Source of the DNA: Verrucomicrobiota bacterium
GTDB lineage: Bacteria > Verrucomicrobiota > Verrucomicrobiia > Verrucomicrobiales > Akkermansiaceae
Reading direction: 5' to 3'
NCBI GenBank assembly: GCA_026397725.1
Contig: JAPLUI010000394.1
Location: 1 to 38,874 of the forward strand
DNA length: 38,874 nucleotides
Position numbers and translations under genes: made by a program. Under the pieces are notes generated by a model, which saw nothing but the letters and a program-made list of their open reading frames with translations, was not told the DNA's origin and searched no databases. Of this stretch, positions 28,493-36,107 are shown one piece after another; position 1 is the stretch's first letter; each line of letters opens with the position of its first letter.

Positions 28493-29533
28493 TGGTCGCG
28501 TAGCGCAGCACGGCCTCGGGGCTGTGATCGGTTTCCCGGCAGACCGCCTCCACGGTATTGCCTTCGAAGATGAGCTTTTGAAGGATGATTTTCTTGTGGG
28601 TGAGGGTGGGCCCCATGTCGTGGATGCTGCCGCGGGTGGGCAGTGGTTCTTCATGTTCCTTTTCCCATTCGCGCCGGTAGGTGCCCACGGTGCCGGCACT
28701 GAGCTTGAGGAGCAGTGCCACTTCGGCGTTGGTGAGCACGCCACTTTGTTGGTAGGTTTGGGTGAAGAGGCGGGCGACGGCTTCCTTTTTGACCTCCCGG
28801 AGTTTTTGTGCTCGTGATGGATGTCAAGGTAGGCGTGGACGGTGGCCAGCGAGATGCCCAGGGCGAACGCGGTCTGGAGCACGCCGAAGCCGTGGCCGGT
28901 GCAGTAGATGGCGCGGGCGAAATGGTTGAGATAACGCTCCACGGCGCGCAGCGAGTGGTTGATGTGGCGGGCGACTTCCTGGGGTTCCTTGCCCTCGAGC
29001 CAGAGGCGGATGGCCACGCCCTTGTGGGTGAGGGTGGGGCCGATGTCTTTCTGTTGGCCGCGGGTGGGAATGTGGATGTCGAGTTGTTTGAGGGCGCGGA
29101 TGTCGCGGCGGATGGTGCGCACGTCGCAACAGAGGAGCTGGGCGAGGTCTTCCTGGGTGAGCAGGCCGCCTTGCTCGCGGGCTTCCTCGCAAAGCCGCCC
29201 GAGGCGGTATTGGCGCAGTTTGTCGGCTTGCGGGACCTCTTTGTCGGTGGGGTCGATCAGGCTCAGTGCGACGCTGGTCATCGGGCAGTCCTTGAGGGTC
29301 ACGCCGGCCCCGGCCTCGATCTTCACACCCGTGTAAAGGATCTGGCCGTGGCGCAACGGGGCGTTGCCGGGGGTGTCGAAGTAAACCTCGCGGATGACTT
29401 CGACGACGATTTGCGCCTCCCAGGGGCTCATGCCGGTGCCGCTGACGACCTCGTTGATCATACGCTGATCCTGGGTCTTGGCGGCCAAACGGCGGGCTTG
29501 CTCGGCGAGTAGTTCGGTGGTAGTGCTGTGCAT
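28488..29533 (-). pseudogene. DUF1670 family gene, frameshifted and C-terminally truncated
   Basis: The ATG at 29533 starts MHSTTTELLAEQARRLAAK; then MSPWEAQIVVEVIREVYF and LLTQEDLAQLLCCDVRTIRR (winged-helix-like) lead to PTRGQQKDIGPTLTHKGVAI and HSLRAVERYLNHF. After DIHHEHK (A run of five at 28803-28807) the frame must slip by -1 to continue as LREVKKEAVARLF, VLTNAEVALLLKLS and PTRGSIHDMGPTLTHKKIIL to the stop at 28488. The second half repeats the first, so the protein is an internal duplication of one HTH-like module. The second copy ends at AVLRYATN where the first continues, so the C-terminus is cut off at the junction with the RAYT tail. DUF1670 has no proven function; these proteins look like DNA-binding regulators (inference). 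Confidence 0.8.
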
Positions 29534-29543
29534 GGTGCTCCAA

Positions 29544-29657
29544 TAAGGAGCGCGTGCATTCTGCACGCTGACGGCCAGCGGACAGGTTGTCCGCTGGCTC
29601 GAATCAGGCGACAGAATGTCGCCTCGCCGACAGCCGACAACATGTCGTCGCTCCTTA
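29544..29657. repeat. Nested palindrome cluster between RAYT and DUF1670
   Basis: An outer perfect inverted repeat, TAAGGAGCG (29544-29552) and CGCTCCTTA (29649-29657), encloses four hairpins: GCGTGCA-TTC-TGCACGC (29552-29568), CCAGCGGAC-AGGTT-GTCCGCTGG (29575-29597), AGGCGACA-GAA-TGTCGCCT (29606-29624) and CGACA-ACA-TGTCG (29635-29647). Both ends carry the same AAGGAGCG head seen in the leuS repeats, here facing outward on opposite strands. This is the layout of a paired-REP (BIME-like) unit and probably the substrate of the RAYT next door. Confidence 0.85.
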
Positions 29658-29687
29658 ACGGGCACCATCGATGCGAAGTTCCTCGGG

Positions 29688-29711
29688 AGCTTTTCAGCTT
29701 TTCAGCTTTTC
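29688..29711. repeat. Three tandem AGCTTTTC 8-mers
   Basis: AGCTTTTC repeats at 29688-29695, 29696-29703 and 29704-29711, just past the stop of the RAYT gene. A degenerate relative lies near 301-335 on the minus strand, also followed by a TTTACCC-like word. It may be part of the 3' end of the RAYT element. Confidence 0.5.
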
Positions 29712-29716
29712 GGTAT

Positions 29717-30820
29717 TTACCCGATCCCCTTCTTCAAATCCCTAACACTCCATAAGGTTCCTGCCGCCGCCGCCGCGTTCCCGCGCAACTTCCGCGCCCC
29801 GCTCGTGCGCTTGGCACCAAACCGCTCCCGACACGCTCGAAACACCCCATCCACAAACTCCCGACTCCCGAGCACTGCCCCATCCGTGAAATACCTCACC
29901 CGGCACCGCAACATCTTGCTCATCGCCACCTCCCGGCTCCGTTCCAGTTGGGCCAACTCCGCTTCCACCACCTCCTTCTTCATGCCTCTCCTGACCACCT
30001 TCACCTCAATGCCGCTCCCAGCACCGCTCACTTCCTTCAACTTTTCCTCGCCTTCCGCCAACAAAATCATCCGGTAGTCCTTGGACACCTCTCCAGCCCA
30101 GTGCCGCGCATCCGCAGCGTAACCCTGGTGCGCCATAAGCGCCCGCACCAGACCTGCCCGCGCCTTCTTGCCATTGCCTTTCGCCCCCCCGCCCATCGCC
30201 TCGCCATAACTGCTCCAGCGATAGTCCGCCGGGTCCGTCACCATCCCGGCCCGCACCGGATTCAAGTCGATATATGCCGCCATCGTTCGCGCCGCGATGC
30301 CGTCTTCCACCAGCACGCTTTTGAAGCGGCTCTCCCACAGCGTGCCCGTGCGTTCGTGATGCGTGTTGAACCACCGGGTGAAGCGTGCCAGCAGGGTTTT
30401 CATGAACTCGCCCAGATCGTGCATCCGGTAGGTGTAGCGTTCGTGGATCGCCGCCGCATACGACTCGTCGGCCAGGCCGTCGCGAATCGCCTCGCGGGCC
30501 GCTTGCAACTCCTTGGCCACCAACTTCACCGCGTCCGCAGGGTAGATCTCCCTCAGGCGTTGCAGCAACTCCGCATCCGTCAGCCCGCCCGCCTTCATCG
30601 GCGGCACCTCAAGCAGAATGTGAACGTGGTTGCCCATCAGGCAATAGGACAGCACCCGGCAGCCCGAGAAATTCTCATACATCCGCAGGTAGGTCCTGAA
30701 TTGTTCCTTGTCCTCCGCCTCGAATGCCAGCCGGCGCTCCACCACCCGCGTGATGCAGTGGTAGATCACGGGCTTCTCGGTCGAGTCCTTCCAGGGTGCC
30801 AGCCAGCGCGCGCGTCTCAT
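29717..30820 (-). CDS. REP-associated tyrosine transposase (RAYT), long form
   Basis: 367 residues. The N-terminal Y1 transposase domain has IYHCITRVVERR at the first strand, the HUH motif LMGNHVHILL (His65, His67), RFTRWFNTHHERTGTLWESR, and catalytic Tyr183 in MAAYIDLNPVRAGM. About 150 further residues form a C-terminal extension (KMLRCRVRYFTDGAVLGSRE ... WSVRDLKKGIG) seen again in the remnant at 28213-28492. RAYTs nick single-stranded DNA at REP palindromes and are thought to spread or maintain them; they are usually single-copy and lack classical IS ends. It lies beside the palindrome cluster at 29544-29657. It is not closely related to the shorter RAYT in leuS. Confidence 0.92.
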   Translation of the reverse strand: MRRARWLAPWKDSTEKPVIYHCITRVVERRLAFEAEDKEQFRTYLRMYENFSGCRVLSYCLMGNHVHILLEVPPMKAGGLTDAELLQRLREIYPADAVKLVAKELQAAREAIRDGLADESYAAAIHERYTYRMHDLGEFMKTLLARFTRWFNTHHERTGTLWESRFKSVLVEDGIAARTMAAYIDLNPVRAGMVTDPADYRWSSYGEAMGGGAKGNGKKARAGLVRALMAHQGYAADARHWAGEVSKDYRMILLAEGEEKLKEVSGAGSGIEVKVVRRGMKKEVVEAELAQLERSREVAMSKMLRCRVRYFTDGAVLGSREFVDGVFRACRERFGAKRTSGARKLRGNAAAAAGTLWSVRDLKKGIG

Positions 30821-31065
30821 CGGATTGGGGGTGGTTTGGTTGTTTCAATTGTGGTTGCTACGGGAAAAATCGGGTCGCCGACAGGAGCCTGGCGCATTCC
30901 GACAGAGGGTCAATATCAATCTCCAATTATTTTTCCGTCCCCATACCGGGAAAGCCCTTGGCGGTCAAAATAGCTTTCGGCTCCACTTTGTCAAGGACTC
31001 TTTTTGGATATTTTTGCCGGATGAATTGCCAGGCAACATGTTGCTGGCGTGGGTGAATTTCCGCT

Positions 31066-32739
31066 TTGGGCGGAGTCGTGCTTGCCCCGGCACCGCATCT
31101 GGGGTTAAAGAAGCGCATCAAACGTCGTTCTTTCAGCCTCCTTCTCGCCCGGCGCTATCTCAATCCCCGCCGCGCGATGCTGTCGTCCTTCACCTTGATC
31201 TCCCTGGTCGGGGTGATGCTGGGGGTGCTGGTCCTCGTCGTGGTGATGGCCGTTTATGCCGGTTTGGAACGCGATGTGAAGGGCCGCCTGCTCGGCTTCA
31301 CGCCCCATATTCTCCTGCGCTACCAACCCGGCGGATTCGTCGAGAACTCGATGGCGGATTGGCGGGGTGCCGCCGCCCGGGCCAAAACGCTGCCCCATGT
31401 GCTGACCGCCACGGCGTTTGTCGCTGACAATGTCATCGTCGATGTGGGCTCGTGGCAGCGGCCCGTGTTGTTTCGCGGCATCGACACTGCGGACCCGGCG
31501 CAGGTCGCGGGCATTGCCAACATGCTCGATCTCGCCAATCACCCCGCGTCCTCCGCAGATCTCGGCATTGACGACCGGGTGATCATCTCGTCGCTCCTCG
31601 CCGAGCAATTCCGCCTCGAAGTTGGCGACAAGCTCCGGCTCTACTCGACCCGCAATTTTGAGGAGGTGATGCGGGCCTACAAGGTGACCGAAAAGCCGCC
31701 CGTGCGCGAAGCCTACGCCGAGGTTTGGAACCAAGCCACCGCGACCCTGGCGGCCGCCTGGCATGAGGATAACGGCAAGTTCTCCATCCCGCTCAAGGTC
31801 CTGCAGGCCGGGATTTACGACCCCCTCGACCGCATCCGCAACGATAACATCCGGCGCCCGGAACAAGAACTTCTCGAAGGCATCCTCATCGCCATGGAAA
31901 CCGCGGAAAAGGATCCCAAGGCGGAGGTTTACCGCTTCACGGCCGCCACCAAGGCCAGCATCGAACAAGGCATCGCCGACCTCAACGCGAGCGATCCGGA
32001 AAAAATGGACGGCGAGATCCTCAAGGATCTCAAGAGCATCGTCCTGCCGAAAGAGGCGGTGATCAGCGGAGTCTATCAAGCCTCGCAAATGACCATCACG
32101 CCCGATCTGTTCGTGCCACTGCCGCTGGCGCAGGATCTGGCCGGGCTTGGCGACGCCGTGCAAGGGGTTGCCCTCCGCTTGGATGACCCGTACCTGGCCG
32201 GGCCAGTGGCGGCCGCGGCCCGGCAGACCCTTGGCCCCGACTGGTCCCTGCTGACCTGGGGCGAGCAATACCAGGGATTCTTCGCCCTGATCAATCAGCA
32301 GCGCGTCATGATGTATTTCGCGCTGTCATTCATCGTGCTGGTCTCCGCCTTCTCGATGATGGCCGTGATGTTCACCGTCACCATCCAGAAACGCCGGGAA
32401 ATCGGCGTGATGAAAGCCCTCGGTGCCGCCCCCGGCCAAATCATGCGGGTGTTTCTCTATCAAGGCATGATGCTCGGCGTGCTGGGTGCCGCCCTTGGCG
32501 TCGGGCTTGGCCGCGTGGTCATTCACTTCCGTGGTGAGATTCAGGCCTCGTTCCGCGCCCTCCACTTCGACCCCTTCACGGCGTCCTTCACCGGTTTTGG
32601 CAAGCTTCCGGCGTTCAACGATCCGCGCGAACAAACCGTCATCGCCATCATGGCATTCATCCTGTGCTCACTGGCGGCCTTGGTGCCCGCGTTTTTCGCG
32701 GCCCGCAGCGATGCCGCCAAATCCCTCCGCAACCTCTGA
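31066..32739 (+). CDS. LolC/LolE-type ABC transporter permease
   Basis: 557 residues from a TTG at 31066; the exact start is uncertain because no Met precedes the conserved region (a GTG at 31078 is possible). It opens SFSLLLARRYLNPRRAM and has four predicted membrane helices: one at about 42-65 (LISLVGVMLGVLVLVVVMAVYAG) and three near the C-terminus (ALSFIVLVSAFSMMAVMF, YQGMMLGVLGAALGVGLG, VIAIMAFILCSLAALVPAFF). The MacB/FtsX-like cytoplasmic loop KRREIGVMKALGA is clear. LolCDE lifts lipoproteins from the inner membrane. LolC/E are about 400 residues, so the periplasmic domain here is about 150 residues longer. No LolD ATPase gene is in the window. The next gene starts 3 bp downstream, suggesting an operon. 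Confidence 0.85.
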   Translation: MGGVVLAPAPHLGLKKRIKRRSFSLLLARRYLNPRRAMLSSFTLISLVGVMLGVLVLVVVMAVYAGLERDVKGRLLGFTPHILLRYQPGGFVENSMADWRGAAARAKTLPHVLTATAFVADNVIVDVGSWQRPVLFRGIDTADPAQVAGIANMLDLANHPASSADLGIDDRVIISSLLAEQFRLEVGDKLRLYSTRNFEEVMRAYKVTEKPPVREAYAEVWNQATATLAAAWHEDNGKFSIPLKVLQAGIYDPLDRIRNDNIRRPEQELLEGILIAMETAEKDPKAEVYRFTAATKASIEQGIADLNASDPEKMDGEILKDLKSIVLPKEAVISGVYQASQMTITPDLFVPLPLAQDLAGLGDAVQGVALRLDDPYLAGPVAAAARQTLGPDWSLLTWGEQYQGFFALINQQRVMMYFALSFIVLVSAFSMMAVMFTVTIQKRREIGVMKALGAAPGQIMRVFLYQGMMLGVLGAALGVGLGRVVIHFRGEIQASFRALHFDPFTASFTGFGKLPAFNDPREQTVIAIMAFILCSLAALVPAFFAARSDAAKSLRNL

Positions 32740-32742
32740 GCC

Positions 32743-33588
32743 ATGGACATCTGGATCATCCGCAACGGCGAGCAAGTAGGCCCCATCCATGACTATGAGG
32801 CGCGGCGCCGAATTGAAGCCCGCGAACTCGCCCGCGACACCCCGGCCTGGCACGAGGGCTTGGACGCCTGGCGCCCGCTTGGCGAGATTCCCCTGTTCAA
32901 GGACGCCTTCAACTGGGTCTATCTCGACGACCTCGAGACCGGCCCGTCCCATGAGGAAGAGGAGCAAGCGCTCCGAGGGTCCCCGCGTCCGCCGCCGCTG
33001 CCGACCGGGCCGGTGCTGGGGCGGCGCTTTTGGGCCCGCTGGCTCGACATCCATGTCTATATCGCCATGTGGTGGCTTGTCATGTGGGCGTCCGGGCGCA
33101 ACATCGAAGCCGTGCTGAACAACCCCTGGATCATGGTGGCCCAGCTCATGCCATGGTTCATCCTGGAATCGATTCTCATCCACCGCTACGGCACCACGCC
33201 GGGCAAATGGTTGCTGGGTCTGCGGGTAACCAATACCAATGGCACGCCCCTCAGCCTCAGCGCCGCCACGCTGCGTTCCATCCTGATCCTGGTCGGCGGC
33301 ATTGGTTTTGGTTGGAGCCCGCTCGCCCTGTTTTGCCAGGCCCTGAGCTTCTTCATCGCCAAGCGTCTCGGCAACCCCCTGTGGGATCATGTGGGCGGTC
33401 ACCGCGTCCAGGCCAGTCCTCTCGCCGCCTGGCGCATCATCACCGTCATCTGCATGTTCTTCGCCGCGCTGCAACTTCAGATGGCCGTCATCGCCCCTTA
33501 CGTGCTCAGGAATGCCGCTGAAACCTTCCCTTTCCTGAAGGAAGAGTTGCAGAAGAACCCGCCCTGGCACCTGCCGGAGAGGTCATAG
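32743..33588 (+). CDS. GYF_2-RDD family membrane protein
   Basis: 281 residues. The N-terminal 50 residues form a GYF_2 (DUF4339) domain: IWIIRNGEQVGPIHDYEARR, then DTPAWHEGLDAWRPLGEIP. An acidic and Pro-rich linker follows. The RDD domain starts at GRRFWARWLDIHVYIAMWWL (Arg and Asp of the RDD name) with helices at about 100-120 and 130-150, and the HRYGTTPGKWLLGLRV signature, then two more helices near 185-210 and 230-250. GYF_2 domains probably bind peptides; RDD proteins may transport ions. It begins 3 bp after the LolC/E-like gene and so is likely co-transcribed. Confidence 0.88.
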   Translation: MDIWIIRNGEQVGPIHDYEARRRIEARELARDTPAWHEGLDAWRPLGEIPLFKDAFNWVYLDDLETGPSHEEEEQALRGSPRPPPLPTGPVLGRRFWARWLDIHVYIAMWWLVMWASGRNIEAVLNNPWIMVAQLMPWFILESILIHRYGTTPGKWLLGLRVTNTNGTPLSLSAATLRSILILVGGIGFGWSPLALFCQALSFFIAKRLGNPLWDHVGGHRVQASPLAAWRIITVICMFFAALQLQMAVIAPYVLRNAAETFPFLKEELQKNPPWHLPERS

Positions 33589-33668
33589 GTTGGGAGCCCG
33601 TCGGCCAAGGCAGGCTGGATGCCTGTCCTCCTGCTAACCGGACCGGATTGGCCGCTCCGCCACCTTGC

Positions 33669-34814
33669 TCAGCCCTCGATCCGGTGTGGAAAGAACTGGC
33701 TGAGGTTGCCGGTGACCGGCGAGGGGTCGCCACGCACGGACAGGCCGCGGCATTCGTCACCGACCATCCACAAGCCCCACACGAAGTGCTTGCGCTCCGC
33801 CGTGAACAGGCCCGCGCATTGCTGATAGACAAGCGGCTCGCCCGGAGGTCCCGCCGCACCCTGCGCCACCCGGGTGCCGCGCTCCAGCAGCGCAACCCCG
33901 CTTCCTTCGCGTCCGAAAAACGGCTTTTCCACCCAGCGCGAGACGCCCTGCGAGCACAGCGCCTCCCGCGACAGCGAGGCCGGCAGCAACAACGGATGCC
34001 CGGGATTCAACTCCCACAGAATCGGCAGCAGACCTTTGTTAGACAGCAGCATCTTCCAGGCCGGTTCGATGAAACGAGCCCGCTCCTGGGCGATTTCGGC
34101 GAAAAACGCCTCCTGTGCCATCCACTCCCATGGATAGAGTTTGAAGAGCTTGCCGATCGGCAACTCGGCGGGGTCGGTAAAGCGGCCCTCCGGGGAAAAG
34201 CCGATCTCCTCGATGTCCATGAGCACCACGGACTTGCCCGCCTGCTCGGCGGTTTCGGCGAGATAGGCGATGGTTTGGCGATCCTCCAGATGGTCCCAGG
34301 CACAGGCGAAATGCACGGTTGGCTCGCTCACCGCCCGCCAGCGTTCCACCAGGGCCTCGTGGATGGAGTTGAGTTGGTCACTCTGCGGAAACGTGTCTTC
34401 CAGCCATTGCCACTGGATCACCGCCGCTTCCAACAGCGAGGTGGGCGTGTCGGCATTGTATTCTAACAACTTGGGCTGGCCCGTGCCGTCCCAGGCCAGA
34501 TCAAAGCGCCCGTAGAGCGAAAAATCCGCAGCCAGCCATGAGGTCTGGACCAACCCGATGGCCGCTTCCGGAATCGCCAGGCGTGCCCACCAGTCGCGCC
34601 GTGCGATCTGCTCGCATGCTTCCAGACACAAGGCATGCAGCTCGCTGGCGGCATCTTCCAACACCTCGGCCGCCTCCAGCGTCAGCACCAGGTGCTGGTT
34701 TTCATTCCAATACGGCACCCCACCCGCGCCATGCCAGGTGAGACCCGCCGCCTCGACGCGTTGTTTCCAACCCGGGCGCGGGATGCGGGATTCAAGACGG
34801 ATGTTGGTTTGCAT
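33669..34814 (-). CDS. ygiC: Glutathionylspermidine synthase-like ATP-grasp protein (YgiC type)
   Basis: 381 residues from the ATG at 34814 (the longer frame upstream lies in the next gene). It has the GSP_synth C-terminal synthetase pattern: GVPYWNENQHLVLTLEAAEVL, LYGRFDLAWDGTGQPKLLEY followed by NADTPTSLLEAAVIQW, CAWDHLEDRQTIAYLAE, LFKLYPWEWMAQEAF, and WVEKPFFGREGSGVALLE as the nucleotide-binding loop. E. coli YgiC and YjfC are of this kind; they lack the amidase half of Gss and their substrate is unresolved. The ygiB-like lipoprotein gene lies 10 bp upstream on the same strand, the same pair as in E. coli. I use the symbol by homology only. Confidence 0.85.
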   Translation of the reverse strand: MQTNIRLESRIPRPGWKQRVEAAGLTWHGAGGVPYWNENQHLVLTLEAAEVLEDAASELHALCLEACEQIARRDWWARLAIPEAAIGLVQTSWLAADFSLYGRFDLAWDGTGQPKLLEYNADTPTSLLEAAVIQWQWLEDTFPQSDQLNSIHEALVERWRAVSEPTVHFACAWDHLEDRQTIAYLAETAEQAGKSVVLMDIEEIGFSPEGRFTDPAELPIGKLFKLYPWEWMAQEAFFAEIAQERARFIEPAWKMLLSNKGLLPILWELNPGHPLLLPASLSREALCSQGVSRWVEKPFFGREGSGVALLERGTRVAQGAAGPPGEPLVYQQCAGLFTAERKHFVWGLWMVGDECRGLSVRGDPSPVTGNLSQFFPHRIEG

Positions 34815-34824
34815 GGGCTGGGGA

Positions 34825-35577
34825 TCAAGTGCCGGAGGAACTTCTGCTGCTGGACCCGAATCCTCCGCGCACCGATTGACCGGCCTTGACGGGAGTGCCA
34901 CTGCTGTGGCTTTGTGCGACCATCCGGCTGTAGCCGGGATTGGCGGCGGCGTGGGCACTCACGCTGCGTCGCTGGTCCTCCACGCCGCGTTGCCAACCGT
35001 CCACCTGGGAACCCGCCCGTTGGAATCCCAGCCCCGGATTGTAGCTGCCGCGATTGCCGGCAAGCAGCCAATACATCATCAGGGCACTGCCAAAACCGGA
35101 ACCATGACTGGAATTGTTCGCCGTGGTGCCGGGCGTGCTCGTGCCCTGGCTGGCAAGGAGTTGTTGTTCCCGATCCAGCGCCGCCTCCACCTTTTTCAAG
35201 GCCTCCGGGGTGGGCCGACTGGCGGCCACCGTCGCTTCCGCCACCGCTTGATCCTGCCACTTGCCATTGGCAAACCAGCGCCCGTCTTGTTGGTGGCCAT
35301 AGGGGTGCTCGAAAAAATCCCGCGCTTCGGCATGATAGTATCCCACCCCTGGCAAATTGAAGTTGTTAGCCACCTCCCCGTTCAGCAGCTTCGACTTCTG
35401 CGCGTCCAAGGCCTCGAGCTTGGATTGGAGTTGGGCCATCTTTTCGTCCTGTGCGGTGGCCACATACTTCCGCTCACACCCGGTCAAACCGGCCATGCCG
35501 CCCGCCAGAATGCAGGCCGTGGACCAACGGAGGATGCCGCCCTGGCGGATCGGTGCAAAGAAACTGCGCTTCTTCAT
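34825..35577 (-). CDS. YgiB-like (DUF1190) lipoprotein
   Basis: 250 residues from the ATG at 35577 (another ATG is six codons upstream). The lipobox LTGC near residue 34 predicts a lipoprotein. The rest is polar: a coiled segment AQLQSKLEALDAQKSKL, then GVGYYHAEARDFFEHPYGHQ, a Ser/Thr/Gly-rich region, and an end rich in Gly-Phe-Gly-Ser (RGGFGSSSRSSSGT) like that of YgiB proteins. It is the first gene of the pair with the YgiC-like enzyme, 10 bp apart. The assignment relies on layout, lipobox and C-terminus; overall similarity to E. coli YgiB looks low. Confidence 0.65.
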   Translation of the reverse strand: MKKRSFFAPIRQGGILRWSTACILAGGMAGLTGCERKYVATAQDEKMAQLQSKLEALDAQKSKLLNGEVANNFNLPGVGYYHAEARDFFEHPYGHQQDGRWFANGKWQDQAVAEATVAASRPTPEALKKVEAALDREQQLLASQGTSTPGTTANNSSHGSGFGSALMMYWLLAGNRGSYNPGLGFQRAGSQVDGWQRGVEDQRRSVSAHAAANPGYSRMVAQSHSSGTPVKAGQSVRGGFGSSSRSSSGT

Positions 35578-35595
35578 GACGGAGTGGTTTAGCAC

Positions 35596-36107
35596 GCGGC
35601 GGCTGACATGTCAATAGCCGTCACATTGCATAGCCGTCACTTTGCTTCCTGGGTGTGTTTCAGCACCAAGTCCAGGGTGAGGTTGGGTCTGGGTGCTCGT
35701 GGGGTGCCTGGTGTTTTGTTCCTGAGTGGATGCCTGCGCGGGTGGCAGGGGAGCGTTTTTCAGCGTTCCTGACACCACACCTGCCTGTCTTACAAATGGT
35801 CAAACAAGGTTTCCGATAGTTTGTCTGACACATAGTTTGTGCGCACCGACACCGCGCACCGCAACACCTTTTCAGGGTGCCCGTCAGTGGCAATGACCCG
35901 CTCTTCATGCGGCTGAAGGTGACGAGTCCGTGAAACGGAGCGCATGTGATCGGGGTGGCAAACTCCAAGAAAAAAACCAGACTCACCCACCCCGCTGCCA
36001 CCCCCTGCCGAAAATTTCCAAAAAAAGTGCTTGGCAATGCGAAACGGTTGGGTAGCTTACCCGGCGGGCGGATTAGCCCGTGATTTCAACTTCACCCAAC
36101 TCCCACC
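35596..36107. other. Gene-free region upstream of the PEP-CTERM gene
   Basis: About 510 bp with no supportable gene; the open frames on the minus strand are Cys/Arg-rich and look random. The first part is a G/T-rich strand (35641-35740). The last 100 bp are AT-rich with A-tracts (35970-36028) and lead into the candidate promoter at 36031-36058. No RNA family was recognised. Confidence 0.5.
36031..36058 (+). promoter_or_regulatory. Candidate sigma-70-type promoter of the PEP-CTERM gene
   Basis: TTGGCA (36031-36036) and TAGCTT (36053-36058) are separated by 16 bp and lie about 50 bp before the ATG at 36108. An A-rich tract just upstream could serve as an UP element. The -10 match is weak. Confidence 0.4.

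Noticed and set aside
27956..29668. Single 570-residue gene
   Set aside because: The frame joins the DUF1670 N-half, an out-of-frame middle, the RAYT tail and unrelated sequence; it is better read as two broken genes.
35913..35942. Hammerhead-ribozyme-like string CTGAAGGTGACGAGTCCG
   Set aside because: The conserved CUGANGA core is not present and the flanking stems do not form; a TCCGT-GAA-ACGGA hairpin is all that remains.
35660..36037. Minus-strand open frame with LRCAV resembling the RAYT tail
   Set aside because: The match to the RAYT tail covers only about five residues and the rest is Cys/Arg-rich noise.
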